A DNA stretch of 64,000 bases from Symsagittifera roscoffensis (GCF_963678635.1 NC_087066.1:16415949-16479948); one strand, 5' to 3'; counted from the stretch's first letter, positions 12,885 to 24,344 are shown. Notes: a model not told the origin generated them from the sequence alone. Translations and numbers: made by a program.

Positions 12885-13150
12885 ACAAGACTGCTCGTAT
12901 ATCAGTGCAAGGGCTTGAGTTTTCCGACGGCACTATACTATTAATTTTTTTTAAAAATTTTCCGATGAATATTTGACGAAATAATTTTAAAAATAGTTTT
13001 TTTTTTCATCATTTTATCACCCCAGACGCCATGCTGATTACAAAAATTGTCTTTAGCGTCTCGTATTTTATTAAAATAAAATAAATTGGTGGCCTGAAAG
13101 ATCGCAAAACATCGCTCGTTAAATATCCCTCCCAAATTGGCCAAAATAGA
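12885..13150. mobile_element. diverged copy of the CAAGACTGCTCG element
   Basis: It starts with CAAGACTGCTCGTATATCAG, passes a decayed hairpin and TTCCGACGGC, then follows the same order of landmarks as the copies at 19325 and 25652: an ACGCC...TAAAGT-like word, TCGCTCGTTAAAT and CCCAAATTGG.C. The right terminus is not recognisable. The ORF at 12941-13144 is a translation of this repeat. Confidence 0.5.
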
Positions 13151-13927
13151 ATTTTCAAACTGCTGAAAAACATTCCATGGTTAAAAAAATGCTTTTAGCA
13201 GAAATTTTTTTATTAATCATGCGTAATTTCATCTTTTTATGACAATGTTTAACTCGTGTTTCAAAATTGAAAATCAACTAAGCGGAGAGGACTGTCTTTA
13301 ATTTTCGTCGCGAATATACTAATTACTGTGAACAGATTTGTTCTTCATGTTTTTTAGCATAAGCTCACGCAAAATTGAATACAGGTGAAAATGTTTTTTG
13401 AATTTGTGCTCAAAACAACAAAGTTTTCAGATGGTATAAAAAAATTTTGTCGAAAACGCTTAATTAAAAGGTCCACCTTTTTTCCAATTTCCCCTCACAT
13501 TTGAATTTGTTTTTGAAAAACTAGTGTAACATTGTCATTATGCATTGAAATTTTGCATGCCGAAACTAACAATTGTGAATAAGTTTGGTCTTCATGCTTT
13601 ATAAACACTTATTACGACTATGAAAATGAAAAACTTGAAACGTGACGAGGAAGTAGAAAAAAACCAAAGTCCAAAACTGACTGCATAGAAAACCATTCCA
13701 AGCATTAATATCCTCACTTTGTTCGAAGTTTTTGAGGGTCGCAACAACAACTATAGAAAAGAAAACTTTATCATTGGCTGAGAGGGTAAAGAGCTTAAGA
13801 GCCTAATTTTGCAATATGGGGTGTAGATGGGCTTGGAAAAGAGTCAATAACAGTTATTTGAAAAGAAAAGGAAGCAAACATTTAAATTATATACAAACCA
13901 GTGTTAAGACAGTTGCTTAAGACAAGC
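13151..13927. other. intergenic, no gene seen
   Basis: The first part repeats the 12720-12830 segment in diverged form. The last part is the presumed 3' flank of the small minus-strand gene at 13928-14278. I found no canonical AATAAA in the expected direction. Confidence 0.45.
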
Positions 13928-14278
13928 CTATGACTCAGATGGGCTAGAAATAGAAGGTTCGATTTTATTCTTCAGGAAAAAACCTTCTGGCTTGTTTTTT
14001 AGGTGTGATGGCACTGAAATGTCCTCCTCTGGTAATATATCTGGCTCTTTACCGGCTGAACCTTTTTTCTTGGGGGTTCCCGGTTTTTCTTTCGGGTCTC
14101 CATCTTCGTCGCTGTCGGGTGTTGCCGGTATATGTATTTCCGAAAACGATACTCGATGAGTTAGGCGGCCTTCGGGTTTTCTAGTTTCTCCGTCTTTCGT
14201 TTTTTGCTTCAAAACAGGCGATAAAGGTGATTTTTGAGTTGAAGATTGTCCATTTTTCTTTTCATTCTGCTCCGACAT
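13928..14278 (-). CDS. small intronless protein with a PP1-docking-like RVSF motif
   Basis: A 116-codon ORF from ATG to stop that stands out by composition: it is hydrophilic, rich in Ser, Pro, Lys, Glu and Asp, and lacks the Phe/Leu/Lys bias of the random ORFs around it. Residues 42-45 read RVSF within LTHRVSFSEIHIPATPDSDE. This fits the RVxF consensus by which many disordered regulators bind protein phosphatase 1; several Ser/Pro and Thr/Pro sites (S17-P, S20-P, T53-P, T68-P) could be phosphorylated. KKK at 70-72 is a weak basic patch. There is no signal peptide or membrane segment, and the protein is probably disordered. I do not recognise an ortholog, so a PP1 role is inference from one short motif. 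It may be a complete single-exon gene, one exon of a larger gene, or a retrocopy. The local base composition is richer in GC than the flanks, supporting coding. Confidence 0.55.
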   Translation of the reverse strand: MSEQNEKKNGQSSTQKSPLSPVLKQKTKDGETRKPEGRLTHRVSFSEIHIPATPDSDEDGDPKEKPGTPKKKGSAGKEPDILPEEDISVPSHLKNKPEGFFLKNKIEPSISSPSES

Positions 14279-16537
14279 TTTTGCAGTCCGGGCGTTGGAG
14301 GGATTACAAACTCAATTATACTAAGCAAATGGCCGCAATATAATGCGGTCCGCAAGCCTCCGGACTAACTAGTATGCGTTATTTAGTGAAGTCAAAATAT
14401 AGGCAGGGTAGCGGTGTTAATTTGAAATCTAAAATGGTATTGGCAATTTTTTTTAGCAGATTAAAATGGAGCTTGATTTAAGCAGCAGCAATACGCTGAT
14501 TTTTGTTTCTACTAGCCACAAAGGAGTAAAATTATTCGCCGTAAGTTCCACAAAATAGTCGCTCTGCAGTCACTGACGAAGAAAAGGTGAACAAATGTAA
14601 GGGTAGTTGGGTAGTTAGATGACACTTGAGCTTTCAGAACAGGAGATGGTTTTCATTTTGATTAACGCGTGACCTCAGCTACGTTTAGCTGCCCTCCCGA
14701 CCGGCCGTGATTAGACTTCCCTCTGGGGCTGAGAGATTGAACCTCAAATACAGATCGAACCCCAAGTTTTCACGCCTAATTAAGTATAAATTGACTGCTA
14801 TTTTGTTTCCGTTTTTGTAGATGGTGTTATATTGAGTATACGCTCTTTTCAACTTAGTTCCAAGTTTGATGTAGTTCCATTTTAATTTTGATTTTAAAAA
14901 GCTCGTGCTAATTTTTATAATTAGTATGAAAGCATGCGGCCTTCATTTGGGTAATTAATTTAGGAGAGTAATTTTAGAAATGAAGGTTTCCTTTCTTTCT
15001 ATTTCTTCCTGCAGCCCAAAGCGAGTGAAAGAAGACATTTTAAAGTTAATGCAAGTCTATAGTCGAGCTTTTTACCTCGAAGGCAAACATAATTGTAGCT
15101 GGTCTGCGCCGCTATTGTCTCCGTTTTAAGAATATATTGAAAAAAGAGCACGTAGTATTATCGAAGATTAAGGATAAGAAAAAAAATAATTGTTTCAATT
15201 GTATTTCGCCATCATCTTTATTCTGTATCCTTTATTTGCTTGAAGTTCGAAATTTCAACCTCCAAATCGACTTCATCTACTTCATCTCGTGACAAAATCA
15301 TCTGCTTCAATTTGAGTTACTCGTTTGGGCTCTTTTCACTTTCCAACAAACATGTAGTAACAAAACATGACTTTGAGATAATATTACGACCAAAAGCAGG
15401 TTTTCATGATAGGAAGTGTAAGAAAAGAGGATGTTCATAAATTGGGATTGTTTGCTCACCTCGTCAAAAATCAGTGCAATGTGAAAACTGTAACTGGTTT
15501 TTCAGAAATTTTTTTCTTTTATAAAAGGTGGCAAAAATGAAAATTTATCGATCATAAAAAAAATCGAAACTTCATTAGCAACAAAAATATTTGACAAAAT
15601 TTTCCTATCAATTTAAGTTTCTGAAATATTTTTAATGGTTTCAAGTGTATGCATGATTTAAATAATAACAATTTGAACTGTTTATAAAGTTCAAATTTGA
15701 AGCTTTTTTCCAACTTCATCATTACGAGGCCAAACTGTGCACTGGATAAAAGCACGATTTTGTGTCTGTATGTTCCTGGATTCCAGAGACAAGTCTTTAA
15801 ACATGTGAAAATTTGTCGGAACGATCAAAGGAAAGTAAAGAACAAAAGACGAACAAAGGGAGCGTCCTTGTTGCGGAATCCGCTTACAATGCACAAAATG
15901 CACAGTTTGGCCTCGTAATGATTGTTCTGAGAAGCCTACATCTTTTGTGCTTGTTTTACCACTAAAAAAAGTTTCGTATTATCTTTTGAAAATAGCCATT
16001 ATACAGATAGAAAAATAACATAGATATCATTGAAACTGTTGCTAGTCTTGGTGCTTTCAAGAACAAAAACTTAGAGCTTCGCGGCAGTGTAGAGCAAGAG
16101 GCTTTGGTCAACTGTCACAAAAAAAGCTTCAAATTGATAGGTGGGGTTAATCACTTAAGAAATCGCGAAATATAAAATCTCACAGAAAGGTCAAAATCAA
16201 TCATTTGAATTTGCTGTTTAAATCAAGCATAAATTATTATATTTAGCTCTGCAATAGTTTTTTTGTCTTTTGCTGTCCAAAAAGGCCTCCGAGAAAATTA
16301 AAAGCTGCATTTCTATACCTAATCGTTTTCCGCGTTCATATAACTTAACAGGACTCGTATCGGGGCGTAGCCCTGATGTACCGACTGCCTTTTCAGGTAT
16401 ATGGAGCATGTGCACTCTTATCAGTGAACAAACTAACAGTTTGTAGCAGGAAATTTCGAAATTCTGATAAACGTATCAACTCCTTGGAAATACCAATTTT
16501 TTTACCTAAGTTTCAAAATCATAGACAAACGATAATT
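14279..16537. other. intergenic, no gene seen
   Basis: It begins with the presumed 5' flank of the 116-aa gene, a short stretch of higher GC at 14280-14370 that could hold its promoter. A second GC-richer patch at 14660-14780 has no ORF. At 16352-16386 the hairpin ATCGGGGCGTAGCCCTGAT is followed by TACCGACTGCC, a relic of the hairpin/GTTCCGAC family. The direct repeat ATTACGAGGCCAAACTGTGCA (15721) is found inverted at 15899-15919, giving a local fold-back about 200 bases wide that explains the opposing ORFs at 15691-15918. Confidence 0.5.
15721..15920. repeat. local inverted repeat of about 20-bp arms
   Basis: The left arm at about 15720-15739 (CATTACGAGGCCAAACTGTG) is the reverse complement of the right arm at about 15901-15920 (CACAGTTTGGCCTCGTAATG). 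A roughly 160-base interior separates them. Partial further complementarity exists next to the arms (GCACTGG.. and ..GCACAAAATGC). This may be a small fold-back element. No function can be assigned. Confidence 0.65.
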
Positions 16538-16539
16538 TA

Positions 16540-17395
16540 CCCGGGTTGACCAAAACTTCTTATCATACAATTTCCATATATGAGAAACTTCTTGTCATAC
16601 AATTTCATACAATTCCATACGTACAGAAAATTGTATGAAAACTCTATGATAAGCATTTTTCCATATATGAAAATTGTATGATAGGCGTTTTCCCATAAAC
16701 CAAAAATTTTGATTTTTTCTTTCTAAAATTAGTTTCTGAAAAATTTTCGGTTGTAGTTGCAACCGAACACAAGTCACAAAGACCTTGGTTACTCAAAACA
16801 CCAAAGGTTGGACGGTCTTGCATTTACAATGCATAGATAACGACCTGAGTCTGGCTGTCTTTCACAATTGATATAACAAAAGTAACAAACTTTTATTTTT
16901 TGGCAAAATTTTTTAATGATGATTATATTAAATTTTTGAGATTTCAAATTATCAGACATTGATCAAGGCGTACATTAACACCACATACAAAAGAAAGAGG
17001 AATTTTCAGCGTTTTTGAAAAAAAAATTTAAGTGAAAAGAGAATAAAAGCCAATTTTATCGTATCCAGGACTACGTTATGCACACAAAATATTAAATTTT
17101 GCATGCAAATTTTTTTTTCGAAAAATGTTTGTTTGCGTACGAAAATCGATTTGCAGTTGAAAAAAAAACAAAAAAATTTTTGGGCCAAATTTTCAAAATT
17201 ACTTGAAAAATTTTTTGTGTCGCCATCAAAAAAATGCCAGTCATACAATTTCCATATATGCCACAGAAATGAGTTTATACCAGTTTTCAACAATTTTTAG
17301 AAATTGTATGAAAATTGTATGACAAGCATTTTCCTACACACTTGATGTATGGAATTGTATGATAAGCATTTTCGGTGTATGGAGGTCAACCCGGG
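16540..17395. mobile_element. nonautonomous TIR element, 856 bp, TA target duplication
   Basis: The left end is CCCGGGTTGACC at 16540-16551 and the right end is its exact complement GGTCAACCCGGG at 17384-17395. Both are flanked by TA (16538-16539 and 17396-17397). Inside each end the inverted repeat continues imperfectly for about 80 bases and is built of sub-repeats of CTTATCATACAATTTCCATA type; further sub-repeats lie near 16640-16700 and 17220-17330. There is no transposase ORF: the opposing ORFs at 17006-17300 are AT-rich shadow frames. TA duplication with TIRs fits a Tc1/mariner-superfamily MITE, but without a transposase that assignment is inference. A truncated relative is at 3495. Confidence 0.85.
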
Positions 17396-17530
17396 TATTT
17401 TTTCGTAAACTTGTAGCGGCTTGAAAACTGCCAATTTGGTCAAGTGACAGAACAAAACTTATGCGCATTTTTATCTCTCTATCTGTAACTTTTAATGCGT
17501 CGGCGCATTTACTTCAGCGCAGTGAAACCT

Positions 17531-18069
17531 TGTTCTGAAATTTGAAGAAAGGTACGAAAAATTTGGGCTTGGGTGGATTTTTCTCCAGACAAATTCATCT
17601 TTTTTTGACTGGCCATTTTGACAAAAAGATTTTCTATCGGCCAAAACATTTTGCTGCCCTGAGCTCAAATTTATAAAGATGTTTCACTATGTTCATTTGT
17701 CATAAAGTTATGGGAGTTTGAATAATGCGAGTTTGGTCAATTTGCGCTTGATATATTTTGTGTTCCTTAAAGCGTAAGCTGAGTTTAATCCATCTTCGAA
17801 ATCGTTTCAAACTGAATTAAGACATGCAATTTGATCTATTTTAAACTTTGATATATGCTAAATGTATTTCTCTGCCCTAATCATAAGTGATAACTGTCGC
17901 AAAAAAAATAGAAAAAAAATAATTCTTTTATGAATGATTCATCAATGTTTTGCAAAGCAAACACTTTTCCATCGACCTTATAGGGCAGACAGAAGAGTCA
18001 GGGCAGACAAAAAGTTTGATCGCAGAACAAGACTGCTCGCATCGAAGCCTTGATGCGAGCAGTCTTGTT
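17531..18069. mobile_element. diverged CAAGACTGCTCG-family element ending in a long perfect hairpin
   Basis: Reading left to right, the order of landmarks matches the insert at 28534-29062: TGTTCTGA, a TTTGGGCTTGGG word, CAGACAAATT, CTGGCCATTTT, GAGCTCAAATTT, TTTCACTATGTTCAT, TTTGGTCAATTTG, GCGTAAGC, TTAATCCATCTT. It ends at CGAGCAGTCTTGT. The left breakpoint of the segmental duplication (17657) falls inside this element, so the second copy (from 23987) lacks its first ~126 bases. Its terminal hairpin is listed separately. Confidence 0.65.
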
Positions 18070-18080
18070 CTGCGATCAAA
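18015..18080. repeat. perfect 29-bp hairpin with 8-base loop (copy 1)
   Basis: The left stem 18015-18043 begins TTTGATCGCAGAACAAGA and ends GCTCGCATC. The right stem 18052-18080 is its exact reverse complement; the loop is GAAGCCTT. The stem includes the CAAGACTGCTCG terminus of the local repeat family in both orientations. The hairpin recurs unchanged at 24345-24410. Confidence 0.95.
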
Positions 18081-19324
18081 ATTGTTCTAACATAAGTTGA
18101 GGCCAACTTAATGGTTAAATTGGATCATGATAAGAAGAAAATTATAATTACATGACTTGGTCTTCGATATGGCTTGGGTGCAGAACGTTCCAACTTGGGG
18201 CTCCACAACTTTTACAAAAAAAAATTAACGTCGTTAATTGTTATCTAAGAAAACATTCAAAAATTTCATCGTTTTGCCTTAACATGACCATTCTTGGAAA
18301 TACTCCCAATTAAAAACTGAGACGAACTTTTCTGGAACTGTTTTTTGCAAGTTAAGAGGGTTTGAAAAATGCCAATTTTGCGTAATTGATGCGCGCATTG
18401 TTTCCAGTTTTCTTTTACTCATAGCGTATGCTTTGGGTTGAAACGGCTCAGAAATCAGTTCATAAACCAAAAAACAATCTGTTACTAACTGAGAAATTAA
18501 GCATTTTGTACTTGACATTTCGGAACGGATGAAAGATTTAGCAGAAGATAAAAAGATAAAAGAAGTGATTTTTTTAATGATATATTTTTTCTACAATTTA
18601 TTTGTTTTTTTTTGTTGAAATCTTTGCAACCATTTGCTTTTTGAGAACATCTAACAGATTGTTGGAAACCCTAATTTAATTTTTTAAAACAATCAAAAAA
18701 TTGAGAAATTTTTTGTTGATATTCGATTGGATAGAATCCATGAAATAGAAAAAAATATTATGAAACTAATGCAAAATCGAGAAAACCGCTGCTGATATCT
18801 TGCTTGTAGCAAGAAATTCTGCAAAAATACCCATTACATTAGCATGTTTGTTCTCAATTTCTAATATTCCGAACAACAATAATACTGAAATACAGAAACT
18901 TAATATGTACCTTAATCAAATTACACAGAGGCTGTTGCAATTGGCAAACCTCAACAAAAAATAGCAACCTTGACCTTTCAAATGCAGAAGTATAGAAATA
19001 ATGAAAGCTTTGAAAAACAATGAATTTCCTTCCAACGGAATTTAATCTGCCAACCCACAGAGTCTTATTTTCATTACTGAACCAAATCACCTTAAACTCT
19101 GAAAAACAGCCAACAAGAAAGCGGTTGAAATACATGCTATTAAATTGGCGAATACATCTGAGCAGTACATATTCTGAATCTCAACAGCAATTCTTTGAGC
19201 TCTAATTTTTCAGTTAGTTCGGAGAAAGAAATGATTCGTAGTTTGAAGTATGCGTTTGTTTGTGCAATAAATATCTAATAGCTTTAAGCTTCTTTAAAGG
19301 GAGAGTGTTTCGATTACAACACAA

Positions 19325-19876
19325 ACAAGACTGCTCGTATCAGGGCGAAGCCCTGAAAGTTCCGACTGCCTATTAACGTTTATGGAGCAGTAATAACATA
19401 ACAGCATAAAAAAATTAAATGAAATAAAATATTATGAAAAACGTGTTTTCTAAAATTTGAAAATTTTTCTATGAAAATCATCCCCCCACACGCCGTATAA
19501 AGTACAAAACAATAGATTTCGCTCCGTGTATCAAATCAATTATGGCAAATAAGCTTCTTTCAACCAATTTGGAACGATTTCTAAGACGGATTAAATCTCC
19601 GCTTATTACGCGTTAATAGCGCGAATTATATCTCGCGTTAATTGTCCCAAATTGGTCGAAATGGCAAATGGCAATCTTTAAACCCTCATAACTTTACGAA
19701 AAATGGTCACAGGTGAAATATCTTTTCAAATTTAAGCTCAAGACAACAATAGCTTTCGAATGATATAAAAAAAACTCCGTCAAAAATGGCTAGTTAAAAA
19801 GTCGAAATTTGTCTGAAGAAAAAAAAACCACCCCGAGCACAAATATTCCGTTACTTTCGTATCGAAAGTCGGAACA
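19325..19876 (-). mobile_element. hairpin-ended element, CAAGACTGCTCG family (552 bp)
   Basis: The limits ACAAGACTGCTCG (19325) and GTCGGAACA (ends 19876) are set by comparison with the 28534-29062 insert, whose empty site is present in the other duplication copy. Orientation is reversed relative to that insert. The hairpin TCAGGGCGAAGCCCTGA is at 19340-19356, 15 bases inside the end, followed by AAGTTCCGACTGCC. There is no ORF of note. It is probably a nonautonomous transposon. Confidence 0.7.
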
Positions 19877-20639
19877 ACAATCGCGAGCATATTGTACGGT
19901 GGACCTAAGACAATAGCGGCTCGCTATTTTTTCAAAAACTTCTAATTTAATTGTTTTCCAATCAAGTTTTGGAAGTTTTGATTACTTTTTGTCTAACATA
20001 GCCAACAAACAGTTGGAACAAAGTCAATGAATGCAAAGAAGCGTACTTAATTCTTTGAAAATAAAACTTCAACTTTCGAATTTTAGAGTAAAAACATCTT
20101 GAATTAAAGTTCTTTGAATTTCAGGAACTTTTAATGATTGACACTTTGTTGATAAAAATCAGTGAGAGAAAACTGGATCAAAATTTTTTTTCTGCTGGAA
20201 AATCTGAAAATAAAAATCCAGTTTCAAGGCCCACCATGATCCGTGCTTGTTGCTTGAGGGTGAAGCAACATTACCCAGCCCAAAAAAATAATTAAAAAAT
20301 TGCATGTTGTTCTTAAGCAGGGGCACAACAGCAGCTGTGATGAGCTGTACAGTTCGTACTTTGGTCCTTTCCCTCGTTGATAAATTATCTTATAAAATTA
20401 AATGTCGTTCACGTTTTTGGGTACCTTTACTGTTCGATAGTGGATTTTGCCTTCCTTTAAACAAAATAAATAAGCTGAATTGAAAAAGAAATCAAGTCAA
20501 ATCATGAAAAGTCAACTTTGAGCGGAAACAAATTCCAGACAAAATTTACAGAGACGAAGCTGTGCTTCGCAAACACTTGCGAGAACACACCAAAAAGCAG
20601 CTCTAGTAAGTGAAATAAGAAAAAGTAGAAATAAGCATC

Positions 20640-20790
20640 GAATTATTAAGAACTCGGCTACGTGTAAGATTCCAATCTGCGACCTTGCAACATTGAGTCT
20701 ACCCAGCCACAGATGCTTTAATTCCACAAAACTAGCCACTAATAACCAAGCTACAGCTACACATGCTAATGAATTGCCAATTTGATACCG
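20640..20790 (-). repeat. tRNA-like SINE candidate (copy 1)
   Basis: On the minus strand a B-box-like word (AGGTCGCAGATTGGAATC, near 20678-20695) follows CTGTGGCTGGGTAGACTCAA. The second copy at about 26970-27120 has the closer ATTCGAATC form. A related but more diverged block is near 19030-19070 (CTGTGGGTTGGCAGATTAAA on the minus strand). This suggests a tRNA-derived repeat with degenerate Pol III promoter boxes. I cannot fold a full cloverleaf. Confidence 0.35.
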
Positions 20791-21594
20791 TAAAAGGGGC
20801 ACCAAATGCAAAAGACACAATTTTGCATGTAATAAATTGGAAAGCATAAAGCCAAATTATGTATAAATTATGCATTTCAAAAAAGTTTGCGAGGTAAATT
20901 CAGTTGGAAAATTTTTGAAATCGAGCCTTTGTATCATTGTACTGCTATTTAAAACAATTAACTTTTTTCGGTTCATTTGATGAATTAAAAATGCATCAAC
21001 TGTGTTAACTTTAACTTATCAAATATTAAAGAACATATGACATTATACTGTTACCGCAGTCTACCGATTCAAAAATGCCACCAAAGTAGCACTTTTATCT
21101 GCGACTTAGGTTGGGGGAAAAAGAAAGTTCGTACTAATACAGTCAATTCGCAAAAATAATCACGACCTACATAAGAGTCTTCGCCACGTTTATCGACTCT
21201 TAATCATTTTTGAATGATTTCTACATCGCCATTTTTCAATCCGAACAAAAAAATTTAAGAAAGTACGACAGAAATTCAGATATCCAGAAGTTATCCAAGT
21301 ACGACAGAAGTTATCCAAATAATTTTTACTAAGAAAGTTTCGAAATAATAAATCACTAACAATGTTTTAGACTTCACACGGTGACAAATCAGACTTATGG
21401 AAAGCCTCAGATGTTTAGACAAAAACACGCTGACGAAAACAACAATGTAGACAGCTTAGCAGTCAGCACTGCTCTTGCTGTTATCGGCTTACAACTTAGT
21501 GACTAAAAGTAATGCTTGTTGAATAAAAAAAGCTTCTTCAAATGTTAGAAGAGTCTTCAAAAAAGAGAAAGAAAAATAAAATTCGAACAGATAA

Positions 21595-23370
21595 TCAAAA
21601 CTCATACATCAAATCGGATATAACACTACAAAGTTTTCTGTTTCTAAAATAGTTATTCAGTTCGTCTTTCGTAATCCAGGCGAACATATCATTTGCACTT
21701 TCAAAATGAGTTTCATAATTTACGAGGAAAATAAATTCGTTCACGCCTGTTACATCACTGTTCAGTTGAAGTTTTTCTCTCGCATTCTTTGAAAGATTTC
21801 TTTTAACAATCGCATTTGGGGCGTTGCTCCAAAATCTCGCTCTAATTGAAGTTCCACAATTTTGTATTAAACATCTTTCGGCAGCTATTCGTTAGCTCTC
21901 CCCTTCTTGTAAATTAGTACTTGGCAGAATATACTGCTTCTCCGAGCACGTTTCATCTTTTATTGCCAGGACAAGTTTCTGAGATAGTTTTTTGTTCAGT
22001 GATTTCGGGTCATTTTCTTCGTCCGTAGTTCGACTTGCTGGTTTGAATATGTCAAACTTTTGCTTTTGGGCAATTTCGAAATCTCTGGCTGTGACTATGT
22101 TCTTGGCGCTACTAAAATGAACAAAATAGTAATTTAATTTGGTCAAGTATGAAAACAATCAGACGACCCAAAGGATAACAGATGTAGTATCGTACACAAC
22201 AAGATCAGAAATTGGAGCCAAACATGCTTAACTATATCTGATTTAAATTTTTCACTATTCGGTATTCCCCAGAGTTAACAAGAGAGTATTGATTTTATAA
22301 TTTATCAATCAATCGGGCATTAGCAAGTCCCGCAAAACAATTCAAAGTCAGAAGTGTTTTGCGTCAAACTTCCTACAATTCTAATATTTCTACATTCAGC
22401 CAATCAATTTCATGGAAAAAACAGGGGGTGATGTGGAAGTGGGTACTGTCTCTGCTTCTCAGCCGAGCGGTTGGTAGTTTGAGGCCAACTATGACCACAA
22501 ATTGCATCTAATTCTTCAGCAAGAACACTTATTACAGTTCTCCGTGATAAGCTGAACAGCTCGTATAATGGTCCTTTTCGCGATAGAAAAATGGTCTTAC
22601 TCATGAACACATGAATATAGTGAGAAATTGTACCTTTTCTGTTTGAGTGCTAATTCGTGGTCTGCCAGTTTGCTCTTCTCTATTTCCATCTCATTCCTGT
22701 ATATTTGAAATCTCTCCTGCAGATCACTCACTTCACTCGAGATACGCGGAAACCTATCATTTAACATAATCAAAATTTTGATACGCAAAGTTTTAAATTT
22801 TGCAACGCTAACAAGTTTTAACCAATCAAAAACAAATATCGTTTTTTAAAAACTTGTTTATTTAACAAATTAGTATGGGGGAATCCCTCGTGCCAGAAAA
22901 GCCGATTGGCCCAGTTATCTTTGCCAATCAGAGTTCAAAACGTGATTTTTTGGTCAAAACTTAAAAAAAAAACACCTGAAAACTTATTTTGCCTGTTTTT
23001 CGAAAATTTGCGCTGAAAATTTGGTCGAAATAGGGTCTTTGCTATGATTACGGAGATCTCGGAACTTCAATTTAGTGAAGAACGATCATAACAGTATCAC
23101 CTGTATCCAAAACAACAGCCCACCTGAAACACGACTCATTTTATTACTTTAAAAAACTGCACAGCTGATATTGAAATGATAGTACAACATTTCTGCAGTA
23201 TCTCATTAAAGTCTTGATATTAAAGAGTTCATAATAATATACCTGGTGAGTAACACAGACACTCTGATTGGCCAACTCAGATATCGTGTCGATGTGGGCT
23301 GTGATTTAACTATGGGCAGACTACTTGACCGCCTTACGAACAAATTTAAAGTGTGCGTCGCTCTTTTCAT
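21595..23370 (-). pseudogene. MRPL46: MRPL46 copy with nonsense codon 156 (mitochondrial large-subunit ribosomal protein mL46)
   Basis: The exon structure is identical to the intact copy at 27832-30135: exon 1 23243-23370 (ATG at 23370), exon 2 22634-22753, exon 3 21595-22111. Splice sites and phases (2 and 2) are preserved and exon lengths are the same (128, 120, 517). In exon 3 the codon for Leu156 (TTA in the intact copy) is TAA here, from a single A-to-T change on the minus strand, so the product would stop after 155 of 254 residues. That removes most of the C-terminal NUDIX-like domain. The sequence after the stop is otherwise still nearly identical to the intact copy, so the break is recent. 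It could be a new pseudogene, a sequencing error, or an allele if the tandem duplication is an assembly artefact. The intron between exons 2 and 3 lacks the 529-bp insert found in the other copy. Confidence 0.88.
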
Positions 23371-24344
23371 TTCTTGTTCTCTTTTATTTCAATGAAGCAA
23401 CTGCAAAACTGATGATAACATTTTCTCTGAAATGCAATTAATGGTTTTGCCAGCCTGAAGCAAATCTTTTGAAAAATTTAAAATTTGTTTAAAATTTTTT
23501 CAGAACTTAAATTGAACAAAATTGTTACTTGCAAAGATCAACGAACGTAAACCGTTTTAGGAACCAATTAATATACACATTAATATACATACAAATTACA
23601 ATTACTTACTTCGCAAGGCACACGGATGGTAAAATTGCATAGTTGATTACTATGCTGGCTACGGAATAATTAAGGAATACAGTACAATGATGAAACACAA
23701 AATCATAAGGGCTGGAAGCAACATTTACAAATAATATCAACCACAAAACCATGATAATTAATAAATTTCTAAATTTATACTTCATAAATCTCAATTCAAT
23801 TGGCTTAATTTGTATTTATGTAAAACTTTTTTTTCTCAAAAGCGGTTCATTTTTTCAAAAATTCATTTTTCAAATAGTTTTTTTTCACAAGCGGTTCATT
23901 ATATCTGGTTTTCATAAAAAGTCAACTGCTCGTAAAACTTTGTCACTCCATTCAACGTTTTTTTTTTGTGAACAGATCGTATAATCCCCTGAGCTCAAAT
24001 TTATAAAGATGTTTCACTATGTTCATTTGTCATAAAGTTATGGGAGTTTGAATAATGCGAGTTTGGTCAATTTGCGCTTGATATATTTTGTGTTCCTTAA
24101 AGCGTAAGCTGAGTTTAATCCATCTTCGAAATCGTTTCAAACTGAATTAAGACATGCAATTTGATCTATTTTAAACTTTGATATATGCTAAATGTATTTC
24201 TCTGCCCTAATCATAAGTGATAACTGTCGCAAAAAAAATAGAAAAAAAATAATTCTTTTATGAATGATTCATCAATGTTTTGCAAAGCAAACACTTTTCC
24301 ATCGACCTTATAGGGCAGACAGAAGAGTCAGGGCAGACAAAAAG

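Larger units (their letters stand above)
17657..23986. repeat. left copy of a tandem segmental duplication (about 6.33 kb)
   Basis: The sequence from CCCTGAGCTCAAATTT at 17657 to CGTATAAT near 23986 is repeated almost base for base from 23987 to 30748. The offset is 6330 at the left edge. Differences seen by eye are few: scattered substitutions, small indels, about 117 bases near 21220-21330 absent on the right, and a 529-base insert on the right only. The unit carries an MRPL46 gene copy (broken here), one CAAGACTGCTCG element and parts of other repeats. The left edge lies inside a repeat and the right edge lies 57 bases beyond the ERGIC1 stop in the second copy. A false duplication from uncollapsed haplotypes is possible. 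Confidence 0.92.

Noticed and set aside
17006-17300. Opposing ORFs of 95 and 65 codons
   Set aside because: They lie inside the 856-bp TIR element and are AT-rich shadow frames, not a transposase.
18854-19135. 93-aa ORF present in both duplication copies (also 25181-25462)
   Set aside because: Both strands are open here and the copies are nearly identical throughout, so an open frame carries no evidence of selection.
20512-20847. 111-aa ORF conserved between the duplication copies (also 26841-27176)
   Set aside because: Conservation is explained by recency of the duplication. It overlaps a tRNA-like repeat and has no recognised domain.
23606-23794. 62-aa ORF with signal-peptide-like start ending at a GTAAGT donor
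   Set aside because: It lies just upstream of MRPL46 exon 1 in both copies. It could be a non-coding 5' exon, but no downstream in-frame partner continues it as protein, so it is not called as a gene.
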